Assembly (NCBI RefSeq): GCF_010015475.1
Contig: NZ_SSNI01000011.1
Span: 62,001-126,000, forward strand
Source of the DNA: Pontibacter pamirensis
Lineage (GTDB): Bacteria; Bacteroidota; Bacteroidia; Cytophagales; Hymenobacteraceae
DNA: 64,000 nt
Reading direction: 5' to 3'
The position numbers and the translations under genes are program-made. Below, piece by piece: positions 28,150 through 36,918 of the stretch. Positions within the stretch are counted from its first letter, which is position 1; each line of letters begins with the position of its first letter. The notes beneath the pieces were generated by a model. The model did not search any database. It was not told where the DNA came from and was given only the letters and a program-made list of their open reading frames with translations.

Positions 28150-29634
28150 TTATTTCCTGTCAAGCTGAGCGTTCAGAAGTGTTTTCCACTCCTGGTAAAT
28201 AGGCTCATACGCTGCGGTAGCCTGCGGCTCTATCAGTCTGACCGGTTTAAAGTTGCTGAATGCCTCTTCCGGCGAGGCAAATACCGTAGCGCCTATACCG
28301 GCACCCAAAGCAGCGCCTACACTGCCATCGTTCTGGTAAAGCTCTACCGGCACATTGGTAGCATCCACAAAAGCCTGTGCAAACAGCGGACTCAGGAACA
28401 GGTTGGCCTGCCCCGCCCGAATCACCTTCGGATTCATGCCGTTCTCCCGCATGATGTCCAGGCCATAGCGGAAAGCGAAGACAATACCCTCCTGCACCGC
28501 CCTGAAAATGTGGGCCTGCGTGTGCAGGTTCAGGTCGATGTTGTGGAAATGTACCCCCACCATTTTGTTGTTAAGCATTCGTTCTGCACCGTTTCCAAAA
28601 GGCAGGATGCGCAGCCCATTACTACCGATGGCTATCTTCTGGGCTGCCTCATTCATGGCCACATAGCCCTTGCCAGCGCTGATGTTGTTCTTTACCCAGC
28701 TGTTGAGAATGCCCGTGCCGTTGATGCACAGCAGCACGCCCACCCGCTTCTCGTTAGTGGCATGGTTTACGTGCGCAAAGGTGTTCACCCTTGACTGCTG
28801 GTCGTACACCAGTTGGTCGCTTACACCATATATCACACCCGAGGTACCCGCTGTGGCGGCCACCTCGCCGGGCTTCAGCACGTTCAAAGACAGCGCGTTG
28901 TTCGGCTGGTCACCGGATTTATAAGTCACCGGAATACCTGCTTTTAAACCCAACTCGCTGGCAATATCCTGCTTCACCTGGCCGTGTTCCGAAAAAACAG
29001 GCTTTATTTCCGGAATAAGCGACTTCTCGAACTTGAAGTGCTGAATAACATCTTCCGAGAGCGCATCTTTCTTAAAGTCCCAGAAAACGCCTTCTGATAG
29101 CGCGGATGGGCTGGTGGTAATCTCGCCGGTCAGCTTCATGGCGATGAAGTCGCCTGGCAGCATAATTTTAAATATCTTGCTGTAAGTCTCCGGTTCATTT
29201 TCCTTTATCCAGGCCAGTTTGGAGGCGGTAAAATTACCCGGTGAGTTGAGCAGGTGCGACAAACTTTTCTCGTGCCCTATGGCATCAAAGGCTTTGTTGC
29301 CGATTTCCACGGCACGGCTATCACACCAGATGATGGAATCGCGCAGCACGTTCTGCCCCTTGTCTACCACTACCAGGCCATGCATCTGGTAAGCTATGCC
29401 AATGGCGCTGATGTCCTCAGGGTTGTAATTACCAGTGGCGTTTGCCTTGCGGATGGCCTGCTTCGCATGCTCCCACCACATCTCCGGCGATTGCTCTGCC
29501 CAGCCCGGCTGGATGGAGGTGATGGCGGTTTCTGTGTCAGGGTACTGCGCCGCAGCAAGCGTTTTCTGCGACTGCGCATCTACCACCGACACCTTAATGG
29601 AAGAAGTACCTATGTCTATACCTAATAATAACAT
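28150..29634 (-). CDS. xylB: Xylulokinase (FGGY family)
   Basis: 494 residues. The ATP-binding start [19 protein letters not shown], the substrate segment [12 protein letters not shown] with [25 protein letters not shown] text and the later [13 protein letters not shown] and GTSGVIYG motifs mark an FGGY carbohydrate kinase of the xylulokinase branch. It phosphorylates D-xylulose to D-xylulose-5-phosphate, which enters the pentose phosphate pathway. It is the first gene of the minus-strand xylose operon, and its promoter overlaps the nested palindrome at 29678-29723. Confidence 0.95.
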   Translation of the reverse strand: MLLLGIDIGTSSIKVSVVDAQSQKTLAAAQYPDTETAITSIQPGWAEQSPEMWWEHAKQAIRKANATGNYNPEDISAIGIAYQMHGLVVVDKGQNVLRDSIIWCDSRAVEIGNKAFDAIGHEKSLSHLLNSPGNFTASKLAWIKENEPETYSKIFKIMLPGDFIAMKLTGEITTSPSALSEGVFWDFKKDALSEDVIQHFKFEKSLIPEIKPVFSEHGQVKQDIASELGLKAGIPVTYKSGDQPNNALSLNVLKPGEVAATAGTSGVIYGVSDQLVYDQQSRVNTFAHVNHATNEKRVGVLLCINGTGILNSWVKNNISAGKGYVAMNEAAQKIAIGSNGLRILPFGNGAERMLNNKMVGVHFHNIDLNLHTQAHIFRAVQEGIVFAFRYGLDIMRENGMNPKVIRAGQANLFLSPLFAQAFVDATNVPVELYQNDGSVGAALGAGIGATVFASPEEAFSNFKPVRLIEPQATAAYEPIYQEWKTLLNAQLDRK

Positions 29635-29677
29635 ATTTGCTTTCGTTTACACAGCTTATCGTTTTCTACTACTGTTT

Positions 29678-29723
29678 GTCAAATTTATGCCAGCCTTTAT
29701 GCCAACGTTGGCATAAATTTGAC
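29678..29723. promoter_or_regulatory. Nested palindromic operator of the divergent xylose promoters
   Basis: Two inverted repeats are nested. A 14-bp arm GTCAAATTTATGCC (29678-29691) pairs perfectly with its complement at 29710-29723. The inner 22-bp perfect palindrome at 29696-29717 has the half-site TTTATGCCAAC and a central CG, as LacI-family operators do. TAAATTTG, a match to the Bacteroidota -7 element TAnnTTTG, lies on the plus strand at 29714-29721 and on the minus strand at 29687-29680. A repressor bound here would therefore cover outward promoters in both directions. The adjacent LacI gene is the natural ligand. Confidence 0.75.
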
Positions 29724-29819
29724 AACTTTTACTTAAATTAACAAGTGTTTACTTACTTAATCTTAAATAAGTGTAGCAAAAACACCTTTTTTTAACTGCG
29801 AAAAAAATAAAAGAAGTTT

Positions 29820-29827
29820 TACATTTG
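29820..29827 (+). promoter_or_regulatory. Candidate -7 element of the LacI gene
   Basis: TACATTTG matches the Bacteroidota -7 consensus TAnnTTTG and lies 34 bases before the TTG start. I see no good -33 TTG at the usual distance, so confidence is moderate. It competes with the TAAATTTG at 29714-29721. Confidence 0.5.
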
Positions 29828-29861
29828 CTAACTCCCTATTTCTGATTTTTAGTAGAAGCCG

Positions 29862-30944
29862 TTGAAAAAAGTTACCATACAGGATATCGCCAAAGAGCTG
29901 AACATCGCCTTTTCAACTGTAGCCCGTGCACTAAATGACCATCCTGCCATTAGTGAGGGTACTAAAAAGCTGGTGCGGGAAACAGCTCAAAAGCTTAATT
30001 ACCGCCAGAACAAACTGGCCTCCTCTCTCCGCTCCGGCCACAGCTATACCATCGGCATCATAATTCCCAGCCTGGATGTTAGCTTCTTCAGTTCGGTGGT
30101 GCATGGTATCGAAAAAATCATGAACGAAAACGGTTACAGCATCCTGCTCTACCAGTCGAATGAGTCTTTTGAAAGCGAAAAGAAAGGAATAGAGACGTTC
30201 CTGAACTCCAGGGTGGCAGGCATTATTGCCTCTGTTGCGAAGGAGACGACCAGGTATGAACACTTTTCTGAAATTCAGAAGCGAAAAATCCCGCTTTTGT
30301 TTTTTGACCGTATTGCAGAGGCGCTTCAGGTGCCCTCTGTTACGATAGATGACTATAAAGGCGGCTTCCTGGCGACAGAACATTTGATCAGGCAAGGCTA
30401 CAAACGCATTGTGCATATTACAGCCGGGCAAACTATCGGCATCTTTAAGGAACGACTGCGAGGTTACGTGGATGCTTTAAAGCTTTATGACCTGCCTGTA
30501 GATGAGAACCTCATACTATATGGAGACTTCTCGCTCGACTTTGGCCGCCAATGTGTGAAGAAACTATACCAGCAGAAAGTAGCCTTTGATGCTGTTTTTG
30601 CCCTCGAAGATTATACAGCAATGGGTGTGCTGCGGCAATTATTAGATTACAAAGTGCAGGTGCCGGAGGAAGTAGGGGTAATCGGTTTTGCCAATGAATC
30701 GTTTGGCGCACTGGTTACGCCCGGGCTTTCAACCATCGACCAGCAAACAGTGCCTATGGGAGAAGCTGCCGCTAAGCTATTTTTAAAAATGCTGCGGTCC
30801 GAGGATTTATATAATAACCTGCCGGAACGCATTGTGCTTGACCCACACCTGATTGTCAGAGGTTCCACAGATCGCCTGGCCTCTTCCTGGATGCACCTCC
30901 GTAACTCACCGGAAACAGGAACGCCTGAGGAGCAGTTTCTTTAG
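29862..30944 (+). CDS. LacI-family transcriptional regulator, probable xylose repressor
   Basis: 360 residues starting at TTG (29862), which gives MKKVTIQDIAKELNIAFST, the exact N-terminal helix-turn-helix of LacI proteins. The hinge helix HRQNKLASSLRSG-like (NKLASSLRSGHS) follows. The periplasmic-binding-protein-like effector domain then has YTIGIIIPSLDVSFFSSVV, LLFFDRIAEAL and VGVIGFANESFGALVTPGLSTI. It is divergent from xylB-xylA-xylE and separated from it by a large palindrome. It probably senses xylose or a xylose product. No other assignment fits better, but the effector is inferred. Confidence 0.9.
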   Translation: MKKVTIQDIAKELNIAFSTVARALNDHPAISEGTKKLVRETAQKLNYRQNKLASSLRSGHSYTIGIIIPSLDVSFFSSVVHGIEKIMNENGYSILLYQSNESFESEKKGIETFLNSRVAGIIASVAKETTRYEHFSEIQKRKIPLLFFDRIAEALQVPSVTIDDYKGGFLATEHLIRQGYKRIVHITAGQTIGIFKERLRGYVDALKLYDLPVDENLILYGDFSLDFGRQCVKKLYQQKVAFDAVFALEDYTAMGVLRQLLDYKVQVPEEVGVIGFANESFGALVTPGLSTIDQQTVPMGEAAAKLFLKMLRSEDLYNNLPERIVLDPHLIVRGSTDRLASSWMHLRNSPETGTPEEQFL

Positions 30945-30960
30945 GAAACAATCCTCAGGC
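30923..30960. terminator. Hairpin between convergent LacI and GH10 genes
   Basis: GCCTGAGGA (30923-30931) pairs with TCCTCAGGC (30952-30960), and an inner GTTTC-TTTAG-GAAAC hairpin lies within. The left arm lies inside the last codons of the LacI gene. There is no T-run, so termination is plausible but not certain. Confidence 0.5.
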
Positions 30961-31008
30961 GCTTCTTCACCTCCTGATTTAGAGACCACAGAGGCTTGTT
31001 AAAACATC

Positions 31009-32178
31009 TTATTTCGTGGCAACTTCCAGCACGGCATTGTAAGCTGGCTTCGGCTGATACTGGCGGTCGAACAGCATTGGATAGCTGGTGCGGCCCCTAA
31101 TCGGCCAGTTGTTCAGCCAGGAGTCATTGTCTGTCACGCCCCAGAAGGTAACACGGTCTATTTTATCGCTGTGCTTGCTGAACAGCTCAAAAAGTTCAGC
31201 GTAGCGCTGCGTCAGTTGCTGCTGCACAGAATCGGGTAGACCGGTGGTGTACACGTTGTACTTTTCATCAAAGTCAAAGGTAGCGTCAATGTCTGCGCCT
31301 GCTCTGCCACTAGGATTAGGCAATACATCAATGTCTACTTCGGTGAAAGACACTTTCACACCCAGATCAGAGAAAGCCTTGATGCTGGCCTCAATATCCT
31401 CTAAGGAAGGAGCCTCCAGGCCATAATGCCCCTGCATTCCAATGCCGTCCACTTTGATGCCTTTCTCCTGCAGGCTGCGTACCAGGCGTACCGCGCCATC
31501 ACGCTTCGCAGGTTTCCAGAGGTTGTAGTCGTTGTAGTACAGCTGCATATCCGGATCGGCCTGGCGGGCAAACTCAAACGCTTTCGCCAGGTACTCTTCC
31601 CCAATTATCTCGTGCCATTTGCTTTTGCGGAGGGTTCCATCATCGTTCAGGGCTTCGTTCACCACATCCCAGGAATCAATCCTGCCTTTGTAGCGCCCGG
31701 CCACCGCGTTGATATGGTCTTCCATACGCTTCAGCAGCACTTCTTTGCTCACCGGGTTTCCCTGCTCATCCTCAAACACCCAATCTGGCGTCTGGTTATG
31801 CCATACCAGTGTATGACCTACCACAAACATATCGTTCTGCTCGCCTAAAGCCACATAGTTGTCTGCAGGCTCGAAATTATAGGTATCAGGTTTAGGATGT
31901 ACTGATTCCCACTTCAGCAGATTCTCCGGGCTGATGGTGTTAAAGTGCTTTTCTATGAGGGTGACAGCCTGTGGATCTCTGCCACTTACCTGTCTGCCAT
32001 TTAAAGCAGCACCAACATAAAATTCATCTTTATATGCTTCTTTTAAAGTAGCAGGAACCTCAGTATTTGTCTGCTCTGCCGTTGCCACGTCTGTATTTGC
32101 CTCGTTAGCGTCTGCACAGGAAGTTGCCAGACAAGCGGCCAGGAGAGAAGGAGCAATAAATGCTTTGTACAGTTTCAT
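31009..32178 (-). CDS. Endo-1,4-beta-xylanase, GH10 lipoprotein
   Basis: 389 residues. A lipoprotein signal ends in LATSC (Cys21), then a short acidic/Thr-rich linker. The GH10 domain spans about 45-385 with KWESVHPKPDTYNFEPAD, GHTLVWHNQTPDW, the acid/base E175 in WDVVNEALND and the nucleophile E280 in SFTEVDID, and WGVTDNDSWL near the end. It cuts the beta-1,4-xylan backbone, probably on xylo-oligosaccharides at a membrane surface. It ends the operon LacI-GH67-SDR-GH10; the gap after the SDR is 52 bases. Confidence 0.95.
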   Translation of the reverse strand: MKLYKAFIAPSLLAACLATSCADANEANTDVATAEQTNTEVPATLKEAYKDEFYVGAALNGRQVSGRDPQAVTLIEKHFNTISPENLLKWESVHPKPDTYNFEPADNYVALGEQNDMFVVGHTLVWHNQTPDWVFEDEQGNPVSKEVLLKRMEDHINAVAGRYKGRIDSWDVVNEALNDDGTLRKSKWHEIIGEEYLAKAFEFARQADPDMQLYYNDYNLWKPAKRDGAVRLVRSLQEKGIKVDGIGMQGHYGLEAPSLEDIEASIKAFSDLGVKVSFTEVDIDVLPNPSGRAGADIDATFDFDEKYNVYTTGLPDSVQQQLTQRYAELFELFSKHSDKIDRVTFWGVTDNDSWLNNWPIRGRTSYPMLFDRQYQPKPAYNAVLEVATK

Positions 32179-32230
32179 TTTTAAGGATTTTCAGTTTAAG
32201 TTGATTTTAATTTGCACAGGAAGCTGTTTA

Positions 32231-32989
32231 TTAAAACCCAATGGAGTTACCGCCATCCACAGGCAGAACGGTTCCGGTTACATAGTTCGCTCCTTCTGTC
32301 GCGTAGAAGTAAACAGCATCCGCCACATCTGCCGGCACGCCAAGTTTGCCCATCGGTGTTCTGGAGAGTACTTTGTTCTTACGTTCCGGGTCATTGTTCA
32401 GCGCTTTGGCCGACATGTCGGTGGCGATGAAACCGGGTGCTACGCAGTTCACCCGGATACCTTCCGGAGAAAGTTCTACCGCCATGGCTCTGGTCATGCC
32501 CTCGATAGCAGACTTGGACGCGGTATAAGCGATTACTTTCGGAATACCATACTGTGAGGCCATTGAACTAATGTTGACAATTGTCCCTTGTTTCTGCGGC
32601 AGCATCACTTTCACCACTTCCCTGCTCAGCGAAAATATGGCGGTCACGTTTGTGAGGATGATTTTCTGGAAATCATCATCGGTTACCTCTGTGAAAGGCT
32701 TCTTCATGTTGATGCCGGCGTTGTTTACCAGGATATCAATTTTGCCGTACTCCTTCGCAATGCTTTCTACCAACTCAGGGATATCCTGTAGGTTACTTAA
32801 GTCGAAGGAAATAATGGAACACAGCTCACCAAAGGCTTCTTTGGCAGCATTCAGCTTTTCCTGGTTTCTGCCAATTACAATCGTGCGGATGCCGTTCTGC
32901 ACAAATTTCTCAGCAATAGCGTAGCCAAGTCCGGATGCTCCTCCAGTTACAATCGCTACCTTTTGTTCTGATGTGGAATTTTCGTTCAT
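32231..32989 (-). CDS. Short-chain dehydrogenase/reductase, candidate D-mannonate oxidoreductase (fructuronate reductase)
   Basis: 252 residues. Cofactor motif TGGASGLGYAIAEKF, LVNNAGIN, catalytic Ser in NISSMASQYG and the YTASKSA (Y-x3-K) site, with VNCVAPGFIATDMS after it: a classical SDR. It has no signal peptide and is cytoplasmic. It lies between GH67 and GH10 genes in one operon, and the window also holds UxuA and a hexuronate transporter but no UxuB of the long-chain mannitol dehydrogenase type. It could therefore reduce fructuronate to mannonate, as SDR-type enzymes do in some uronate pathways. A role on another sugar acid or polyol cannot be excluded. Confidence 0.8.
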   Translation of the reverse strand: MNENSTSEQKVAIVTGGASGLGYAIAEKFVQNGIRTIVIGRNQEKLNAAKEAFGELCSIISFDLSNLQDIPELVESIAKEYGKIDILVNNAGINMKKPFTEVTDDDFQKIILTNVTAIFSLSREVVKVMLPQKQGTIVNISSMASQYGIPKVIAYTASKSAIEGMTRAMAVELSPEGIRVNCVAPGFIATDMSAKALNNDPERKNKVLSRTPMGKLGVPADVADAVYFYATEGANYVTGTVLPVDGGNSIGF

Positions 32990-33009
32990 ATCTGATATAA
33001 GTGTCTTGA

Positions 33010-35172
33010 TTAAATTCCGGGAACAAACTTCGGGTCCAGCTGCATGTAGTGCTCCAGTGAGTGCTCCGGCTCTTCCAGGCCTTTTGGTATCGGTCTTTTA
33101 GAGAAAGTCTGGAAGTAGAGCAGACATGCATCGCGCCACCACTTGGCCTCCTGTTCCTGAACAGCCAGTAGCATTTTCACATGGTTGAATCTTTCCTCGT
33201 CTATCATTCCCTCCACCGTATCCCAGGTTTGCTGCATCTGCCGCACGGTGTCTACGCCAGCGGAATAGCGGTAGGCCAGTTCATCCCAGAGTATTCTGCC
33301 TGAGTTCGTTTTATAATCCCAGGGCACGTGATGGAACCATAGCAGGTACTTCTCCGGCACTTTCTTTATGTTGGCAAACTGCTTCTGCACCGGCGGGAAA
33401 TACTGCGCCACGGCGTTACTCCCTGTTTTGGTGCGGTCAAACCCAATCCCGTTTTCATCTGCCTGGTGGTAATAAACGGAGGTCCAGTCGGCGCGCGGCT
33501 TGTCTTTTATCCAGGGCCCCGGTCCGTAGTGGTGCGACCAGCCCATGAGGTGGTGCAGGCCAAGCGGCGTCATGTAATTCACAATGGCTTCGTGCGAGTT
33601 CAGCATCATCTTTTTTACAGGAGCCACAAATTGGTTATTATTCGTGAATGTCATCTTAATCCATTCGTCGGCTATTTCTTCGGAGGAAATGGAGTGGTCC
33701 CAGGCAAGGCGCCCGAAGGTATACCAGTTAGACTGTGCGAACTGGTGTCCTGTCCAGTTACGGTCGGTACCAATGTTGCTGACACCTGCTATGGCTGACA
33801 GCTGGTGGTTGTCCAGGGTGCCGTCCACTACCTTGGCTACTGTAGAGCCCTTGCCTTTGGCATATGTATCTGACTCCAGCACTTCTTTATACAGGGGGGC
33901 CAGGTAAGCCAAATTAGTGCCCTGCCCCAGGTACTCCTGCGTTATCTGGAACTCCATCATGAGCCGTGTGCTGGGCATGGCACCAAACAGCGGGTGAAAA
34001 GGCTCGCGTGGCTGAAAGTCGATGGCACCGTTCTTTACCTGCACCAGCACATTATCCCGGAACTTACCATCCAAGGGCTTGAACTCATTGAAAGCCTGCT
34101 TGTGGCGGTCATCAGGCGTATGCTCGCTGTACACAAAAGCCCGCCACATCACAATGCCGCCATGGGGTGCCACGGCATCGGCCAGCATGTTGGCGCCATC
34201 TGCCTGTGTCCGCTTGTAGTTGTGCGGCCCCGGCTGCCCTTCGGAATCGGCCTTCACCAGGTAGCCGCCGAAATCCGGAATATAGCTGTAAACTTCTTTT
34301 GTCTTCTCCTTCCACCAAGCCTGCACCTGCGGGTCCAGTGGGTCGGCGGTTTTCAGTCCGCCAATTTCAATCGGGGCACTGAAGCGGGCGGTGAGGTATA
34401 CCTTAATGCCATAAGGTCGGAAAGCATCTGCAAGGGCTTTTACTTTTACCAGGTATTCCTTTGTGAGGACGAGGGCATTGGCATTCACGTTCGTCAGCAC
34501 CGTGCCATTGATACCAATAGAGGCATTCGCACGGGCATAATCCAGGTAACGCTGGTCGATATAGCCTGGTAGCCTGTGCCAGTCCCAGAGCGAGAAGCCG
34601 GCATATCCCCGTTCTACGGTTCTGTCCAGGTTATCCCAGTGGTTCAGCACGCGGTGCCGGATTTTGGGGGCACTTGCAACAGATAGATTGCTGACATCCT
34701 GTTGCATCTGGAGAAGCCTTAAGAGGTGGAAGGCACCGTATAAAACGCCCACATCCGTATTGGCGGCAATGGCGGTGCTTTTCTTTCCGTTGATGTTCGT
34801 GGTCAGCAGCAGGTAGCCATCCTGCCCCAGCGGCTTCAGCCTGTTCTCTAACTGCAGTGATTTTATGAGCGGCGAATTAGCTGGCGTGCCTGCCACAAGC
34901 GCTCCGGCTTGTGTCGGTCGCTGAGAGATAGGTACTTCTTTACCCAGCAAGCCACTCAAACCGTTTTTCAGTTCCTTTTGCGCCACCAGCAGGGTAGGTG
35001 AATTCCCTTCCAAAACTATCTCCGTCAAGGCTTGCTGATAGCCGTTCAGTTTAGCTGCATTCTCTATCTTATCATACCGCTGCCACAGCCTGTACCCGTC
35101 ATCGGCATGCAAGGAATCAGTTACAAATAAGAGCAACAGGAGCGGTAGAATTAAAATAAACTTATTTCTCAT
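33010..35172 (-). CDS. aguA: Alpha-glucuronidase, GH67
   Basis: 720 residues, normal length. A signal peptide (about 1-23, ending SLHA) puts it in the periplasm. GH67 signatures are RHRVLNHWDNLDRTVERGYAG, FSLWDWHRLPGYI and KADSEGQPGPHNY with the acid E311. Asp385 in NGAIDFQPREPF and Glu413 in QITQEYLGQGTN sit 28 residues apart, as the two catalytic carboxylates D365 and E393 do in the Cellvibrio enzyme. It removes 4-O-methyl-glucuronic acid from the non-reducing end of aldouronic acids made by GH10 xylanases. It lies 20 bases upstream of the SDR gene and 93 bases downstream of the LacI gene. Confidence 0.95.
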   Translation of the reverse strand: MRNKFILILPLLLLLFVTDSLHADDGYRLWQRYDKIENAAKLNGYQQALTEIVLEGNSPTLLVAQKELKNGLSGLLGKEVPISQRPTQAGALVAGTPANSPLIKSLQLENRLKPLGQDGYLLLTTNINGKKSTAIAANTDVGVLYGAFHLLRLLQMQQDVSNLSVASAPKIRHRVLNHWDNLDRTVERGYAGFSLWDWHRLPGYIDQRYLDYARANASIGINGTVLTNVNANALVLTKEYLVKVKALADAFRPYGIKVYLTARFSAPIEIGGLKTADPLDPQVQAWWKEKTKEVYSYIPDFGGYLVKADSEGQPGPHNYKRTQADGANMLADAVAPHGGIVMWRAFVYSEHTPDDRHKQAFNEFKPLDGKFRDNVLVQVKNGAIDFQPREPFHPLFGAMPSTRLMMEFQITQEYLGQGTNLAYLAPLYKEVLESDTYAKGKGSTVAKVVDGTLDNHQLSAIAGVSNIGTDRNWTGHQFAQSNWYTFGRLAWDHSISSEEIADEWIKMTFTNNNQFVAPVKKMMLNSHEAIVNYMTPLGLHHLMGWSHHYGPGPWIKDKPRADWTSVYYHQADENGIGFDRTKTGSNAVAQYFPPVQKQFANIKKVPEKYLLWFHHVPWDYKTNSGRILWDELAYRYSAGVDTVRQMQQTWDTVEGMIDEERFNHVKMLLAVQEQEAKWWRDACLLYFQTFSKRPIPKGLEEPEHSLEHYMQLDPKFVPGI

Positions 35173-35265
35173 ATCAAGATTAGTGATGGCTATCAGCCTT
35201 TAGCTTTTCAGCTATTACTAAATAAAATTATTACAGTGCTATATATACAGCAGACACGGGCCACC

Positions 35266-36294
35266 CTATACCTTCGTATTTCGAAGAGAAGACCCTCTTA
35301 CAATTAAATCTGAATGCAGGGTAACTGTATTCGTGATGCTGATGTCAGACAAGGCATCCAGGTAATTAATGAGGCTTCTTACACCTACCTCACCCATTTC
35401 ATAACCAGGATAGTTGATGGTAGTCAGGTCCGGCTCCACTACCCTCGTGATGGGGTCGTTGTTAAAGCCGACAAGGGCAATATCATCCGGTACTGCTACC
35501 CCCGCCTGCTTCAGAGCCTTCATGCAGTTTACGGCACAGAAATCATTAGCAACAAACACGCCATCCGGTCTCGGGTCCATTTGCAGCATCAGCTCAGCAG
35601 CTTTCACGCCCGCTTCTTCCGTCAGGTCGTTGGTGATGACGAGAGACTCGTCAAAAGGCAGGTTGTGGTCTATCAGCGCGTACCTGTAGCCCTTTAAACG
35701 GTTGGCGTACACGTTGATTTTAAGGTTTCCGCTTATGTGGACAATTCTCCTGCACCCTTGCTCTATCAGGTGGGTGGTGGCCTTATAAGCGGCCTGCACA
35801 TTGTCTATTACGATGCTGGTGCTTTGCTTATGCTCCGCCACCCTATCGTAGAACAGCACCGGGATGCCCTTTTTGAAGAATGGCTCGAAGTGGTCGATAT
35901 TCTCTGTATCGTGCGCCAGGGAGACCAGCAGACCGTCTACCCTGCTGTTGAACATGGTTTTAGCGTTTGCTATTTCTTTCTGCGCCGTTCCCATCGACTG
36001 GCTGATGATCAGGTTATACCCCGCCTCGTTTGCCACCTTCTCCATACCAGCCATTACTGACGACTGAAAGTTACTGTTCAGGATGGGAACGATCACGCCG
36101 ATAGTATTAGTACGCTGCCGCCGCAGGTTACTGGCAAACATGTTAGAGCGATACCCCAGTTGTGCTGCTTTGTCGAAGATCAGTTTCTTGGTTTTCGTGT
36201 TTACGGCTGGGTGGTCGTTCAATGCTCTGCTCACAGTTGTAGGCGACACACCTACTCCCTTCGCTATATCATAAATGGTTATTTCCTTGTCCAT
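35266..36294 (-). CDS. LacI-family transcriptional regulator, probable glucuronoxylan regulator
   Basis: 342 residues. The helix-turn-helix EITIYDIAKGVGVSPTTVSRA and hinge GYRSNMFASNLRRQ are at the N-terminus. The effector domain has TIGVIVPILNSNFQSSVMAG, GIPVLFYDRVAEHK and IALVGFNNDPITRVVEPDLTTI. It is related in layout to the LacI protein at 29862-30944 but clearly different. It heads the operon with GH67, SDR and GH10 and is divergent from the Gfo/Idh-ThuA operon. The 14-bp TGAAATCGGTTGCA-type sites in that gap and before both susC genes are its likely targets (inference). Confidence 0.9.
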   Translation of the reverse strand: MDKEITIYDIAKGVGVSPTTVSRALNDHPAVNTKTKKLIFDKAAQLGYRSNMFASNLRRQRTNTIGVIVPILNSNFQSSVMAGMEKVANEAGYNLIISQSMGTAQKEIANAKTMFNSRVDGLLVSLAHDTENIDHFEPFFKKGIPVLFYDRVAEHKQSTSIVIDNVQAAYKATTHLIEQGCRRIVHISGNLKINVYANRLKGYRYALIDHNLPFDESLVITNDLTEEAGVKAAELMLQMDPRPDGVFVANDFCAVNCMKALKQAGVAVPDDIALVGFNNDPITRVVEPDLTTINYPGYEMGEVGVRSLINYLDALSDISITNTVTLHSDLIVRGSSLRNTKV

Positions 36295-36318
36295 TTGTAA
36301 ATTTTATTAACCTTAGGC

Positions 36319-36332
36319 CGGAATCGATTTTA
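36319..36332. promoter_or_regulatory. Possible degenerate LacI operator before the LacI gene
   Basis: CGGAATCGATTTTA keeps the AATCGATT core of the TGnAAnCGnTTnCA pattern but misses two of its fixed positions. It lies 25 bases before the LacI start codon, so it could allow autoregulation. The match is weak. Confidence 0.35.
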
Positions 36333-36543
36333 ACGCTTCTATACTACATCTGTACTACAACACCTTACACAGCAATCTGCTTTCCTTACAAGAAGCACTG
36401 CTCCGGCTCCACAGGTTAAAGATAAGTGCTTATGCTCGTTTATATAACTGGGAAGCATAAACAAAACATTCAAGGCAAAGCTTATTCAAGCGCTCATCCC
36501 CCTACAGTGCTTTCGCCTCAAAATATAACCTGGCAAAACAAAT

Positions 36544-36606
36544 TTATGAAATCGGTTGCAATTACCAAAATATATATTCAAGTTTACAACAGTGAGCAGT
36601 TACTTA
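36544..36606 (+). promoter_or_regulatory. LacI-type operator and conserved regulatory block before the Gfo/Idh operon
   Basis: TGAAATCGGTTGCA at 36547-36560 fits the LacI-family pattern TGnAAnCGnTTnCA. Seventeen bases later comes TCAAGTTTACA (from 36578), then CAGTGAGCAGTTACT. The same order and the same 17-base spacing occur at 48419-48483 before the second susC. The block lies in the divergent region between the LacI gene and the Gfo/Idh operon, so it may act on both. Confidence 0.7.
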
Positions 36607-36749
36607 CTAAAACATCCCAGTATGATGCATTTAAAGCGATTTTACATATATTGCCTTTAAGTTCAGTCATTTAACAAGCTCTTACTAAGCTCAAAAAGAA
36701 AGCCAATGCATCGGTAATAACGGCGGCAGGCAAAGTAACATATTAATAA

Positions 36750-36846
36750 CCTGTGTGAACGCACACAGGGTTTGAAATGAAACAATATTTCATTTCAAAC
36801 CCTGCTTATTACTATTAACCAGAAAAGCGTTTCTTCCTGAGAAACG
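36750..36846 (+). promoter_or_regulatory. Leader with overlapping hairpins before the Gfo/Idh operon
   Basis: CCTGTGTG (36750-36757) pairs with CACACAGG (36762-36769). A perfect 17-bp stem then pairs 36766-36782 with 36788-36804, and its left arm shares CAGG with the first hairpin, so the two exclude each other. A third hairpin, CGTTTCT-TCCTG-AGAAACG (36828-36846), follows. All lie 70-170 bases before the first start codon. They could be an attenuator, an mRNA-stability structure or a terminator for upstream transcripts; no T-run follows the long stem. Confidence 0.55.
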
Positions 36847-36918
36847 ACTTCTCTGCACCTCCTTTTCTATTCAGAATACCAGTACATCATCAGTATTAGC
36901 ATATTTTTCGGAAACCAT

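Noticed and set aside
26775..28163. Longer xylA start at 28163
   Set aside because: The extra 19 residues are not like other xylose isomerases and overlap xyl[13 protein letters not shown] at 28106 is the normal start.
33994..34572. A 192-codon plus-strand frame
   Set aside because: It lies wholly inside the GH67 gene on the opposite strand and has no domain.
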